From JALZUV01 sp964654855 (GTDB lineage Bacteria; Pseudomonadota; Alphaproteobacteria; Rickettsiales; JALZUV01), in assembly GCA_964654855.1 (NCBI GenBank), contig CAZZJS010000002.1, positions 1-64,000 of the forward strand: 64,000 nucleotides of DNA. Direction: 5' to 3'. A program made the position numbers and the translations under genes. How positions within the stretch are numbered: the stretch's first letter is position 1; the number at the start of each line of letters is the position of its first letter. A model generated the notes under the pieces. It worked only from the letters and a program-made list of their open reading frames with translations. It did no database searches and was not told the origin of the DNA. Of the stretch, positions 1 to 9,229 are shown in pieces.

Positions 1-20
1 TACCGAACCATAACAAACCG

Positions 21-428
21 TCAAAACCAGTAAAAACATAGGCACTCAAACTCATCCATTGAAAGCCCATCAAGCAATCCCGTTGTCACGGCTACCGCAG
101 CATGCTCAGGATTACGGCCTGTTGCAAATGCATTAGGTTGAGGATTCTCAACAATATAAGCTTTTGGTTTTGGAATTTCAGCATTTTCCGCAAGTTGCGT
201 AATCATGTCATCTAACGGTTTTAACTGGGCATCTTGCGGATCAATCGGTTGCGCACGATAAGCACGCAAGACCATCTTATCTGAGTTCCAATACGAAAAA
301 GCATTCATTCCCAATGCCATGACAAGAGCGATAATTGCACCAGATGCTCCACCCATTGCTTGACCAATCGCCAAGAAACCAGTCGTCATTCCTGCGAGTA
401 AAATTGTCGTGCGTAAGTAACCATTCAT
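21..428 (-). pseudogene. htpX: HtpX-like membrane metalloprotease, truncated before the active site
   Basis: The 135-residue reading frame matches the N-terminal part of HtpX, the inner-membrane zinc protease of membrane-protein quality control. It has two hydrophobic segments (about residues 8-24 and 26-46), the region around NSDKMVLRAYRAQP, and the conserved stretch NPQPNAFATGRNP followed by VAVTTGLLDGLSMDEFE. In intact HtpX this leads directly into the HEXXH zinc site. Here the frame instead reads CLCFYWF and stops at the window edge, so the catalytic motif is missing. Break by insertion, deletion or frameshift is likely; only 20 bases remain before the edge, so the cause cannot be seen. 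RBS-like AGGGTG precedes the ATG. Family call is fairly sure; inactivation is inferred. Confidence 0.8.
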
Positions 429-437
429 AATAACACC

Positions 438-1025
438 CTAGCTTGCACGTTTGGCAAGCATCCCCATAATGTCATCAAGGGCACTACCATCATTATCTGC
501 ATCAAGAAATTGATTTAGCATTCCCAAGGCACCACTACCTGAAGCAGAACGTTGACCACCACTCAACGCAGCACCCATCAAACCTTGCAACAGCCCACCA
601 CTACTAGAGGCTGAAGATTGTTGACTCATTGCACCCATGACTGCACTCGCAATAACAGGTAACATTTTTTTCAAAATAGCGGAGCCAATTCCGGTTTCCG
701 CTGAAGCATGGCTCGCCACCTGACGGCTAACTTCTTTGCTACCAAAAATATGCCCTAAAATATTATTTCCATCTTGCGTAGTGGCCGCCTCTGCCAATGA
801 TTGCGGCTGCTCAATATAGTGAGAATGCCCTCCATTTTGCAAAGCTCCCAATAGAGATTGTAGACCACTTTCACTAGAAGCATTATTGCGAACACCGCGA
901 GCTAATACAGGAACTAGTTGACTAATAGCCGCTTGTGCCTGTGCCCCCTCTAACCCAAACTGTCCGGCAAGTTGTTCAACAATTGCTCCACCTTGACTCG
1001 ATAGAATTTGCTGTAAAAGATTCAT
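438..1025 (-). CDS. DUF937 family protein
   Basis: About 195 residues from the ATG at 1025, which follows a G-rich stretch and starts MNLLQQILSSQGGAIVEQLA, the usual opening of DUF937 (YidB-like) proteins. The frame extends 30 codons further upstream, but that extension is not family-like. The body has a repeat of the family motif (QFGLEGAQAQAAISQLVPVL and a related segment near SAILKKMLPVIASAVMG) and a Gly/Ser/Gln-rich low-complexity middle. It ends with FLDADNDGSALDDIMGML, an acidic segment typical of the family. Function is unknown; no signal peptide. It lies 9 bases upstream of the broken htpX on the same strand and may have been co-transcribed with it. Confidence 0.8.
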   Translation of the reverse strand: MNLLQQILSSQGGAIVEQLAGQFGLEGAQAQAAISQLVPVLARGVRNNASSESGLQSLLGALQNGGHSHYIEQPQSLAEAATTQDGNNILGHIFGSKEVSRQVASHASAETGIGSAILKKMLPVIASAVMGAMSQQSSASSSGGLLQGLMGAALSGGQRSASGSGALGMLNQFLDADNDGSALDDIMGMLAKRAS

Positions 1026-1252
1026 GCCCCCCCCATTGTACGATAAGCGAAACAGAACATAGATAAAAAAGCTTAAATAACAAAGAGAAATAGAATTTAA
1101 AAAGCAAGAAACCAATCAGTCAATCAATCACGCCCGCTAAAACTAGAGCGTTGAATTTAACCCCTGTCGAGAAGTTGCTAGAGCGCCATTAAAAGGAATC
1201 ACCAGTTTCAATACCAAACTCCCTAAATGGTAAAATTCTTTAGCAGGAGAGC

Positions 1253-2155
1253 CTAACTCGCCTTTTTAGTAATTTCGACCACATGCGGATATGGAATTGA
1301 AATACCACCTTTATCGAATGCTTCTTTAACTGCTTTGATTAAATCAAAACGTACATCCCAATAATCTTCTGGTGCGCACCAAACACGCATCTGAATATCA
1401 ACGGAGCTATCATTCAAACACATCACCTTCGCCCAAGGGCCTGCAGGCTTAGCTAAAACGCGCTTATCTTTTGCAGCCACCTTCTTGATAATATCAATGG
1501 CTTTATCCATATCATCGTCATAGTCAATGCCGAAATCGACATCCACACGGCGTTTACCCAGTGATGTAAAATTGCGAATCGTATTAGAACGAACTTCGCC
1601 ATTTGAAATAATCACCTGAATATTGTCCAGCGTGCGTAACGTTGTTGTGAATACATTAAGATCTTCAACTACACCTTCTTGCCCAGCGATTTCCACGTAA
1701 TCTGCAATCTTATAGGGGCGTAATATCACCAATAGCAAACCCGCAGCCACATTGCTCATCGACCCTTGCAATGCTAGGCCAACCGCCAAGGTCATCGCAG
1801 CGAAAATTCCTAGAATCGAAGCAACCTTCACCCCTAGAATTGAAACAGCAACCAGAGCAGCAGCAATTAACACAGCATAACGTGCCATTGTCGCACTCAA
1901 TTTACCCAGTGTTGTATCAATTCGTGCATTATTTTTCGCTTGATGTTGTATGAAATCATACACACGGCGTGCAATGGCAGTACCAATCCAAAATACGACT
2001 AGCGCTGCCACTAGTTTCAATACGTAGCCGGGTGCTTGTTCAATCAGCCATTGCTGAATTTCTGGCACCATTGCCTGTAAACCCTCCGGTGAAAAGTCAA
2101 TCGCAGCGCCAATTGCGCCATCCTCTACTTCTTGTGTTGCATCAGTCATTTTCAC
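1253..2155 (-). CDS. MscS-family mechanosensitive ion channel (downstream copy)
   Basis: 300 residues, small-conductance mechanosensitive channel type, inner membrane, expected to release solutes on hypo-osmotic shock. There are three hydrophobic segments (about 45-60, 90-108, 115-145); the third, pore-lining one carries the Ala/Gly-rich pattern AVGLALQGSMSNVAAGLLL. After it comes the beta domain (RPYKIADYVEIAGQEGVVEDL) and an alpha/beta C-terminus ending PYPHVVEI. The frame begins with GTG at 2155, overlapping the stop of the upstream paralogue by one base (TAGTG); an in-frame ATG at 2149 with AGGAG about 10 bases upstream is an equally good start. The two channels form a tandem pair. Confidence 0.88.
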   Translation of the reverse strand: MKMTDATQEVEDGAIGAAIDFSPEGLQAMVPEIQQWLIEQAPGYVLKLVAALVVFWIGTAIARRVYDFIQHQAKNNARIDTTLGKLSATMARYAVLIAAALVAVSILGVKVASILGIFAAMTLAVGLALQGSMSNVAAGLLLVILRPYKIADYVEIAGQEGVVEDLNVFTTTLRTLDNIQVIISNGEVRSNTIRNFTSLGKRRVDVDFGIDYDDDMDKAIDIIKKVAAKDKRVLAKPAGPWAKVMCLNDSSVDIQMRVWCAPEDYWDVRFDLIKAVKEAFDKGGISIPYPHVVEITKKAS

Positions 2156-2994
2156 TAATCTCCTTTAACCGGAATAATCATACAATGTTCATAAGGAATA
2201 CCAATTTCCTCCTTATCAAGCGCCTGCTTCACTCGCTGCGAAATATCCGCCTTTATCGCTCGATAATCCTGCCACTTACACCAAAGGCGAAGCTGAATAT
2301 TCACCGATGAATCTCCTAATCCTGTCACTTTTGCCCATGGCGCTTCAGGAGTTTTTTTAATACGCTTATCACCTTTCGCAACCGAGGTAATGGCCTTAAG
2401 TGCTTCATTTAAATCAGCCTCATAGCTTACGCCAAAATCCATATCCAGTCGCAAATCGCCAAAAGCACTGTAGTTTTTAATAGTATTGCCAAAGGCCGCA
2501 CCATTGCCGATATAGAGTTCCAAATTATCAACCGTGACCAAAGTCGTTGTAAAGAGATCAAGACGCTTCACCTTGCCACTCTCACCATTAACCTCTACTT
2601 CATCTCCCACTTTGTAGGGACGAAATAACGCCAGCATAATGCCTGATGCCAAATCACCTAAGCTTTCCTGTAAAGCAAAACCAAGCGCTACAACCAAAGC
2701 ACCCACAATTGTAGCAATAAAGCCCAACGAAATATTGAGTGCCGATAGCGAAGCAATTAATACGGCTATTAATCCTGCAAAAAATACTAGCGAGCCTAAA
2801 AAACGCGCAAGCGTTACATCTATATTTGGTAGTTTTTGGGTCGCGGTAACCGTCGCACCTGAAAGTTTACGAACAATAATCCGTCCAATATAAAAAATGA
2901 GTAACGCTAGAATCAGCTTTGGTACAAAGCCCTGCGCCCAATCAATCAACTGCGGTAACCAAGTTTGTAGAATTGTATCAAAATCCATTTTCAT
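2155..2994 (-). CDS. MscS-family mechanosensitive ion channel (upstream copy)
   Basis: 279 residues with the same architecture as its downstream neighbour: hydrophobic segments near 24-40, 68-90 and 94-125, pore helix ALGFALQESLGDLASGIMLA, beta domain RPYKVGDEVEVNGESGKVKRL, and C-terminus ending GIPYEHCMIIPV. It lacks large periplasmic or cytoplasmic extensions, so it is of the short E. coli MscS type. A GGAGG ribosome-binding site lies just before the ATG at 2994 (a second ATG at 2988 has more usual spacing). It is translationally coupled to the next channel gene. Tandem non-identical MscS genes could form separate or mixed heptamers; the sequence does not decide which. Confidence 0.9.
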   Translation of the reverse strand: MKMDFDTILQTWLPQLIDWAQGFVPKLILALLIFYIGRIIVRKLSGATVTATQKLPNIDVTLARFLGSLVFFAGLIAVLIASLSALNISLGFIATIVGALVVALGFALQESLGDLASGIMLALFRPYKVGDEVEVNGESGKVKRLDLFTTTLVTVDNLELYIGNGAAFGNTIKNYSAFGDLRLDMDFGVSYEADLNEALKAITSVAKGDKRIKKTPEAPWAKVTGLGDSSVNIQLRLWCKWQDYRAIKADISQRVKQALDKEEIGIPYEHCMIIPVKGD

Positions 2995-3088
2995 TTTGCC
3001 TCCAGTACCCCAAATACCTCTCTTGCTTCTTACAACATCAAAACTTTTATCCTAAGAACTAGAAGCAGTAAAACACTAATATAAAAGG

Positions 3089-3178
3089 TGCTATGAGTTT
3101 TAGCAGCAAACTTCTCTGAATGAAATTCCCTGATAACAGCCCAAATACAGGGTAATTTCCAATTTTTGCAGGGAATTA
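3089..3178 (+). repeat. Composite repeat, 3' part only (copy 1)
   Basis: About 90 bases, sharing ATTCCCTGATAACAGC, AATACAGGGTAATTTCCAA and TTGCAGGGAAT with 3401-3489 and 8496-8587. The upstream module of the element is absent here. Confidence 0.8.
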
Positions 3179-3258
3179 TTAGAGAAAAGCTATCACTAAG
3201 CCACCAGTCGATTCTCATCATGTATATAGGCATTTACAGGAGCATAAAAGTCAGCAAT

Positions 3259-3489
3259 CTCCTGTTGTCGCTCGATGGAATCTCCAAAATCGCATTCTCT
3301 TGTGGGAGATAGCTACTTTGAAACACCGCTCAACGGCGCACACGCGGCGGCTCTGGCGAGACGCTCTCTAAAGGTGTTGGAAACTAAGGAAGCAGTGGCG
3401 GTGCTGCGAGTAGCCACAGCAATGTTCTCCGAATGGATTTCCCTGATAACAGCTCAAATACAGGGTAATTTCCAACTTTTGCAGGGAAT
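3259..3489 (+). repeat. Composite repeat, nearly full copy (copy 2)
   Basis: A reduced palindromic segment (CTCCTGTTGTCG ... CTTGTGGGAG, 3259-3308) is followed by the GC-rich module GGCGCACACGCGGCGGCTCT ... GTTGGAAACTAAGGAA (3326-3400) and the ACAGGGTAATTTCC module (3401-3489). The same order occurs at 8324-8587. The GC-rich module alone is found at 43371-43463 and 49089-49183. No recombinase remnant is visible before this copy. Confidence 0.8.
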
Positions 3490-3790
3490 ACAGCAATTTC
3501 AGGAGATGTTTAATCTCTAGAGCGCATGATTATTCTCATTTTTTTAGGAAATTCTCTAGAGTTCATAACAGGGAAACGAACTCCATCATTAAAACCTCTG
3601 CTGACCAATTGATAAATTGGCTTCACTTCGCCCAAATTATTTATCCAACACTTTATTTCGTCGTTGCTAAATAGTTTTTGCAGGCTTTAAAATTAAACCT
3701 ACTGTATATAAATACTGAATTTCAACTAAATTTTAACCTTTTCCAACCATAATGGTGACTCAAAATTAACTTTGTAGTAGAATTGATTTT

Positions 3791-6700
3791 ATGCCATTTT
3801 CACCCTCTCGAAAAACAAACTTTACAGATAAATTAGGTTATAAAGCGCCAGTCAATGGAGAGGATATTTATGAAAAAATCCTCACACTTATCGAAAATGA
3901 TGATTCCCTTCGCAACCTAATGCTTGAGGGTGAAAGCTCTAAGAAAAAGAATAAGTTATTCCAATATTTTCTGCATGAAATATCGCATGAATTGGCCGCG
4001 GCGACCTATACTAGTGGCGTCAGCGATCATACTACGATTGACCGACTCAGTTTTAATGATTTAGCAACCGCCTTTTTACAGAAAAAAGGGTATAAGGATA
4101 AATCGGAAATTGATGCTCTCTCAAACGAAGCAAAACTAAACCTATACAAAGAGTTTACGGCTAAAATCAAAACGATTCACCCGCGTATTTTAGAGCAAAC
4201 GCCCCACCCGACTGAGCCGCTAGATACTAAGGCGATTAATAGTTATACGGCATTACGTAACTTTGCGCGTAATGAAACGCGCCCTTTATTTGAAAACCCA
4301 GATCTCGATTTGGAGAAAACCAACATACCCGTTGTAGCGCTTAAAGATAAGATTCGTGATTTTTACAATAATTTGGAACCACCAGCGACTGGTTTAAGTG
4401 CTGAAAATGAGCAAGCACGTAGTGCCGTTTTATCAAAAAATATTTACGATTCAGTGCCTATTCTTGCAAGCAATCTCATTAAAACACGCGATCTGTTTGG
4501 TTTGCACTCTATTGCAGATGATAAAGAAAAAAGTGCTATCAAAACACAAATGCGCAATTCAGCACTGGATGCCAGCGCTTATATGATCCGCAACTACACG
4601 TGGTCGCCCATGGATATGGATGGCAAGCTGCAAATGGATCGCCGTAGAGCGGAAGCAGGTTTACGTGGCAAAAAACTCGCCATTAACCAACAATATATTG
4701 AAGATCTCGCTAACCTCGCCATAAACTTACAAGAAAAAGGCGGCAATGAAGAGGCTATTGGTCGTATCCAAGCGCTCATCTGGAACCTGTTTGGTAACAT
4801 TGAGAAGATTTACCCAACTGTCACCGATGATAAAGACAACCTTCCTTTAGAAGAGCAAATTTATTTTGATAAAATAAATAATTTTATTGAGAATATTGGC
4901 GCTCGCAATAGCAAAGAAAGTAAAGACTTTATTCAAGAAATTTGGAATAAACGTGATCAAGAAAAAGGGCGTGAAGAGCTCAACATACTAAAATACGCGA
5001 AACGAACCCTGTCTTTACTTGAAAAAACCTCTCCCCGAAGAGAAGACGCAATTACCGCACAAGAGAGCATTATCACGGAAGCTGAAAAAGCTATCAAACA
5101 ATTGCATAAAGATACCTTTGTTAATAACTACCTAGACAACCCTGAAGGCATTATCCCTGCAGAAACGGTTTTGAAAGAAGTCAAAGAGATTGCTGCAATA
5201 CCCAACGTTCGAGATACAAAATACCAAAGCACAGTGCACGCAGAATATGCTTTGAGCGAAATTGACGCTGTGGCTTTAAAAGTAGCGACTTATCAAAATA
5301 GCGCACAGAAAATCACCTGGCGCCAATCTGCTGATGTTCATGAAGAAGTGATGGAAGAGGTGTTAAACTTCATCCAGAATAAAGAGTCAGTCCTTAACCC
5401 AGGCGGAAAGTTAAACCCTGCTCCTAACTTTATGAAGAAGATTAACACATTAATTTCATCTGGTGCCTTGCCCGAAGTTAAGAAGAAATCTGGTGAACTT
5501 CTAGATGTACGCGATCTCATTCATATTATGAAAAGCACAGACGAGAAGGCCATCGAAGTCGCCGCTGAGATTCGTAAAAGCATTCGTGGCCAAGTGCGCG
5601 CCAACCGAGACGCTGCTTATCAAAAAAAAGACGCCATTGCTTATATGGAAACTACGGCACAGCAAGAAACGTATTTTGAGAAGCATCGCAAAGAAATTTA
5701 CACCTATGAAACCCTTGATGTGGTTGATTTCGTCAATCAAAAAGGGGAGGACTTTGGACACCTCCTAACGGCTGAAACCAATGGCCCTGAGGCATTATGG
5801 AGTGTTTTTGCTGAACAGTTAGTCATGCAAAACCCGAATAAACTCCCCACCCCAGAAGAAACCAGTAAACAACCACAAATTATCGCACTTACTGAATACC
5901 TCGATGATATTGTCAACTTACCGGAAAATATTGCCAAAGCGATGGCCTTCCAACCATTTCGTGATGAGATGGAAGCACGTGCAGAAGACTCTCCCCCTTG
6001 GCTCCAAGTATGGAATAAAGAGAAAAATGAGCTCACACCGATGACAGTTAGCGACTTGTTAGATCAAATCGAAATGGGGCAAACTGATAAAGACATCGCA
6101 AAGCAAACGAAAGACGAGATGATTGATGTCATCAAACGTCGCATCGCCCTTAAAGTCCGTGATGGCAAAACAGATTTAGGCCCCGAGGCACTAAAAACTG
6201 TTTCCGAAGAAGAAGTCAAAGCCGTCACAGAAGAACAGCTAAACGAAGCCTTAGGCCAGAACGTCCTTAGCTATGTTGCGATGGTCGCAGGAAGTGATTC
6301 TTTCAAATCAGCCGGCGCTGCGATTGAATATACAATTGATCGCCGCTTTGCAGATTCGCAAAAACAACTCATGGCTTATGATACGCTCTTAAACTTCTAT
6401 ATGGGTAACGGTTCGGCAATGCATCGCGTTGGTATTACCAACGCACTGATACGCACCCACCAAGGCCGCCAGATGAAAGAAGGTGCTGAGACACTCGCCG
6501 CAGAAAGCATGAATGTGATTGGCAAAAGACTCGCCAATAAATTTGATCTACCCGTGACCATCGGCAATCCACAATCACCAACCGAAAAATTCATCGTCGG
6601 TATCCATAATATTGGCAACCGTGCTAATATGGAAACGAACATGGATGCCGAAGACCATGAGCGCTACGATAGCCTCTGTTACGAGTCAGAAGCATTTTAT

Positions 6701-7816
6701 AGCTCTATCTATAAAGATTATGGCGAAGGCGACCACCGACCCGCTGTCATCAGCGAAGCAAAAGAACGTATTAAACACAAGCTTCCCAAAGACATTACCC
6801 CTGAAGATTTCGGCAATTACATGAAGGATATCACCTTAAGTAAGCTAGATGCCGTGAGCAAAAATGGCGCTCGCTATGGCTTCCGTCCAGGCAATGCAGA
6901 AGCCTTTGTCGATTCCATGCGCGCAATCGGCTATGGCGCGGCACATGGTTATACTGGTTTTGGCCAGCCCCATCTCACCTTCGCCCTATCACATATGTTA
7001 GGTGCGGATAATAAGGGTAAAATTGATGCAGCAAAAACCTTCAAAAGCTTCATCGATAATCCTTACTTACAAGGCCGTGTAAACCGCGCTGTTAAAGATT
7101 TAGTCGTTGAATTCGCTCCTGAAATAGGTTGGAAAAACGTCGCCTCTGGTTGCGGTGTTGAAAAACTCTCTTACCAATATGATGCAAATTCGAACAAACC
7201 TGCTGCCATTACGATAAGCGATCAAAGCTTCACCATTGAAGAACTTGTCAAAAGTAATGGCGAAATCATCGAACGCCTTGAAACGGCAATTGAACACAAC
7301 CGAAACCCTGAATCGAAAAAATTCTCCAATAAAAAAGAAGAAAAGAACCTTTCAACCGAAAGAGTTGCCAAAAATATTCGTATGGCTGCAGTAATGGAAT
7401 CTGAAGCGCGCAAAGCCATTAGTTCCACCACTCAGCTTTTTGAGGAATTCAAACGCCAAGCAAATATGAAAGATACAACAACCTCTGACCGCACTGATAG
7501 TGCAGAAACATTGCTACAACATTTTCAAGATATCACCCCTACCAAAGGCGCAGAGATGGCCTTCTTACGCGAGCAATATCAAGATAGTTTATCGCATGCG
7601 AGTAAGAGCTTCAAAAACTTCAATTCTCTCGAAGGGAAACTCCCTAAAAAGACAGGGGAAAAGAAGGCTAAGACTTACAAAGCTTACCGCGATTCCTATT
7701 ACGATATCGCTTTGATGAAAACAATTCTAGAGACTCCTCTAACAAGTGATAAATCACCCGCTTACGCTATTGATATTGCCAGCAACCTATTACCTAAAGG
7801 CATTTCCAGAAAGTAA
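3791..7816 (+). CDS. Degenerate phosphoenolpyruvate-carboxylase-like protein, 1341 residues
   Basis: Not annotated by any obvious housekeeping role, but motifs fit the PEP carboxylase family in order: HPTE at about residue 139 (catalytic His of PEPC), AGSDSFKSAGAA near 833 (family GYSDSxKDAG), FYMGNGSAMHRVG near 868 (family FHGRGGSxGRGG), GFRPGN near 1030 (family GSRPAK), DSMRAIGYG near 1042 (family ESLRAIPW), and the following PHLTFALSHMLG (family WTQxRLMLPGW). The glycine-rich loop has lost the first His and Arg but keeps the second Arg, so normal catalysis is doubtful. The usual length is about 880-970 residues; this has several hundred more, much of it charged helix. No signal peptide or membrane segment. 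It stands alone between repeat-rich spacers, suggesting acquisition. A soluble paralogue with a new role is the likeliest reading. Confidence 0.65.
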   Translation: MPFSPSRKTNFTDKLGYKAPVNGEDIYEKILTLIENDDSLRNLMLEGESSKKKNKLFQYFLHEISHELAAATYTSGVSDHTTIDRLSFNDLATAFLQKKGYKDKSEIDALSNEAKLNLYKEFTAKIKTIHPRILEQTPHPTEPLDTKAINSYTALRNFARNETRPLFENPDLDLEKTNIPVVALKDKIRDFYNNLEPPATGLSAENEQARSAVLSKNIYDSVPILASNLIKTRDLFGLHSIADDKEKSAIKTQMRNSALDASAYMIRNYTWSPMDMDGKLQMDRRRAEAGLRGKKLAINQQYIEDLANLAINLQEKGGNEEAIGRIQALIWNLFGNIEKIYPTVTDDKDNLPLEEQIYFDKINNFIENIGARNSKESKDFIQEIWNKRDQEKGREELNILKYAKRTLSLLEKTSPRREDAITAQESIITEAEKAIKQLHKDTFVNNYLDNPEGIIPAETVLKEVKEIAAIPNVRDTKYQSTVHAEYALSEIDAVALKVATYQNSAQKITWRQSADVHEEVMEEVLNFIQNKESVLNPGGKLNPAPNFMKKINTLISSGALPEVKKKSGELLDVRDLIHIMKSTDEKAIEVAAEIRKSIRGQVRANRDAAYQKKDAIAYMETTAQQETYFEKHRKEIYTYETLDVVDFVNQKGEDFGHLLTAETNGPEALWSVFAEQLVMQNPNKLPTPEETSKQPQIIALTEYLDDIVNLPENIAKAMAFQPFRDEMEARAEDSPPWLQVWNKEKNELTPMTVSDLLDQIEMGQTDKDIAKQTKDEMIDVIKRRIALKVRDGKTDLGPEALKTVSEEEVKAVTEEQLNEALGQNVLSYVAMVAGSDSFKSAGAAIEYTIDRRFADSQKQLMAYDTLLNFYMGNGSAMHRVGITNALIRTHQGRQMKEGAETLAAESMNVIGKRLANKFDLPVTIGNPQSPTEKFIVGIHNIGNRANMETNMDAEDHERYDSLCYESEAFYSSIYKDYGEGDHRPAVISEAKERIKHKLPKDITPEDFGNYMKDITLSKLDAVSKNGARYGFRPGNAEAFVDSMRAIGYGAAHGYTGFGQPHLTFALSHMLGADNKGKIDAAKTFKSFIDNPYLQGRVNRAVKDLVVEFAPEIGWKNVASGCGVEKLSYQYDANSNKPAAITISDQSFTIEELVKSNGEIIERLETAIEHNRNPESKKFSNKKEEKNLSTERVAKNIRMAAVMESEARKAISSTTQLFEEFKRQANMKDTTTSDRTDSAETLLQHFQDITPTKGAEMAFLREQYQDSLSHASKSFKNFNSLEGKLPKKTGEKKAKTYKAYRDSYYDIALMKTILETPLTSDKSPAYAIDIASNLLPKGISRK

Positions 7817-8175
7817 TCCATAACCTTGATTATGGAAAATACGGATTGAAGATCATTTTCGACATGGAGTCACCTCAGAACACTACGAAAAACTTGCTTA
7901 GAGCTTTGAGCCCCTACAGAATCCATATTGAGTATATAAGATTCTGATTAATATAAATACTAAAGATAGAAACTAAAGAATTTTCTAACATTTATACTGC
8001 CTAATTCTTCAGTTGCTAGCAGCCAGTGGCAAATAGAAGTCATGTGAAATCAAATCATCATTTCATCCCTACCTTTTTATAAAAAGAAGGTATCAGATTG
8101 TTATGGTCAAGCTATGACGCTATAAAAAACTATGAATAATTTATTGGAAATAACAGGTGACGATATACCAATGTC

Positions 8176-8316
8176 ATGCGTTTACGATTCTTAGCTCCAG
8201 ACATCATTGAATCTATTCTTCACGGCACGCATCCCGCGGAATGGACTGTCGGTAAAATCTTCAAAATCGAGACACCCGTCTGGCATGAACAACGCCAGCA
8301 GCTGAATCTTATTTAA
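8176..8316 (+). pseudogene. C-terminal remnant of a serine site-specific recombinase
   Basis: A 46-codon frame reads MRLRFLAPDIIESILHGTHP and ends with VWHEQRQQLNLI before a stop. The pattern FLAPDI(I/V)E-xIL-xG-xxP ... W-xEQRxxL is the usual end of large serine recombinases (resolvase/invertase family) in alphaproteobacteria. The frame is closed by a stop immediately upstream (8158-8160), so the catalytic N-terminal domain is gone. A second remnant with almost the same wording lies at 43129-43266. Both are followed by the same palindromic and GC-rich repeats, so the repeats are probably the natural 3' flank of this mobile element. Confidence 0.75.
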
Positions 8317-8323
8317 TCTCCAT

Positions 8324-8587
8324 CTCCCCTTCCGAAAACAGCAACAGAGAATATCGCCAGAATCTGCGGAGAAAATCTCCGAATTTGTATTCTCTTAGGG
8401 GAGTTGGGTGACATCACTCACCGCTCAGTGGCGCACCCGCGGCGGTTCTGGCGGGGCGCTCTCTTAATACTTTAGAAACTAAGGAATCAGTGGCGGTGCT
8501 GTGAGTTCTGTCAGCAAACCTCTCTCTGAATGAGATCCCCTGATAACAGCTAAAATACAGGGTAATTTCCAATTTTAGCAGGGAATT
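8324..8587 (+). repeat. Composite repeat, full copy (copy 3)
   Basis: Begins with a palindrome bounded by CTCCCCT (8324) and AGGGGAG (8403) with inner arms AGAGAATA / TATTCTCT, then the GC-rich module (8421-8495, here partly diverged) and the ACAGGGTAATTTCC module (8496-8587). It directly follows the recombinase remnant. Confidence 0.8.
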
Positions 8588-8860
8588 GGGCTTTTTTCGG
8601 AGCTTTCGTGACTCTGGGAGGCTTGAATTCTTTCATTTTCCAAGCAAATTCCCTAAAATCCATAATAGGGAATTATCAGCACAAAAATCACCTTTAATTC
8701 AAGTAACACTAAACTACCTAAGTAAAGGAAACCCTCCAGTCCTACTAGGCATCAAATAGCAATAGATCATTAAAATTTTAGCAATTCATCAAATGATATG
8801 GACAATATCGTAAGATAGAATACAAACTCTAAGCAATATTGCAGATTAAGTGAGAAAATT

Positions 8861-9229
8861 ATGACCGAAAGCTTATTTAACCGAATAGGTGGTGAGGGAG
8901 CCGTGAGCGCCACTGTTGCTAAACTTTATCAGAAGGTGCTTGATGATGAATTTTTGGCCCCTTATTTCGATGATATTGACATTGACCGCTTGCGACGTAG
9001 CCAGTCTGCGTTTGTCACTATGGCATTTGGAGGGCCTAATAATTATAATGGCCAAAACCTACGTCGTGCTCATGCTCGGCTAGTCGAAAATGGCTTATCA
9101 GATGATCATTTCGACGCTGTGGCTTTCCATTTAAAAGCTGCGATGGAAGAATTGAATGTAGCCAATGATTTAATCGATGAAGCAATGGAAACAGTAGAAA
9201 CCACCAGAGATGATATTCTGAACCGATGA
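8861..9229 (+). CDS. Truncated haemoglobin, group I type
   Basis: 122 residues, the normal size for a 2-on-2 (truncated) globin. The opening LFNRIGGEGAVSATVAKLY is the family A/B-helix signature with the Gly-Gly turn. AFGGPNNYNGQNLRRAHARL matches the CD/E to F region with the proximal His in RRAHARL, and GLSDDHFDAVAFHLKAAM is the G-helix segment. It binds haem and is expected to handle O2 or NO in the cytoplasm. Its stop overlaps the start of the hybrid kinase (ATGA-type overlap at 9226-9229), so the two are translated together and the globin may deliver a gas signal to the kinase. That link is inferred. Confidence 0.88.
   Translation: MTESLFNRIGGEGAVSATVAKLYQKVLDDEFLAPYFDDIDIDRLRRSQSAFVTMAFGGPNNYNGQNLRRAHARLVENGLSDDHFDAVAFHLKAAMEELNVANDLIDEAMETVETTRDDILNR

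Larger units (their letters stand above)
2995..3790. other. Gene-poor stretch with repeat remnants
   Basis: No convincing gene is seen in these roughly 800 bases. It contains a partial copy (3089-3178) and a fuller copy (3326-3489) of the composite repeat found again near 8.4, 43.4 and 49.1 kb, and a shortened palindromic segment at 3259-3308. The 81-codon frame at 3275-3520 simply reads through the repeat. The A+T-rich last 120 bases presumably carry the promoter of the next gene, but no clear -35/-10 pair was recognised. Confidence 0.6.
7817..8860. other. Gene-poor stretch with decayed recombinase element
   Basis: About 1 kb without an intact gene. It begins with a small hairpin just after the upstream stop (CCATAA CCTTGA TTATGG, 7820-7837), then A+T-rich sequence, then a serine-recombinase C-terminal remnant (8176-8316) and the attached composite repeat (8324-8587). 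The last 270 bases are A+T-rich and should contain the promoter of the globin gene; no confident boxes were assigned. Confidence 0.6.

Noticed and set aside
3275..3520. 81-codon frame that could be a small protein
   Set aside because: It reads through the composite repeat, whose other copies are interrupted in that frame; no ribosome-binding site.
2995..8860. CRISPR array suspected from the repeated segments around 3.1-3.5 and 8.4-8.6 kb
   Set aside because: Repeats are long, few, diverged and not spaced by uniform unique spacers; no cas genes are present.
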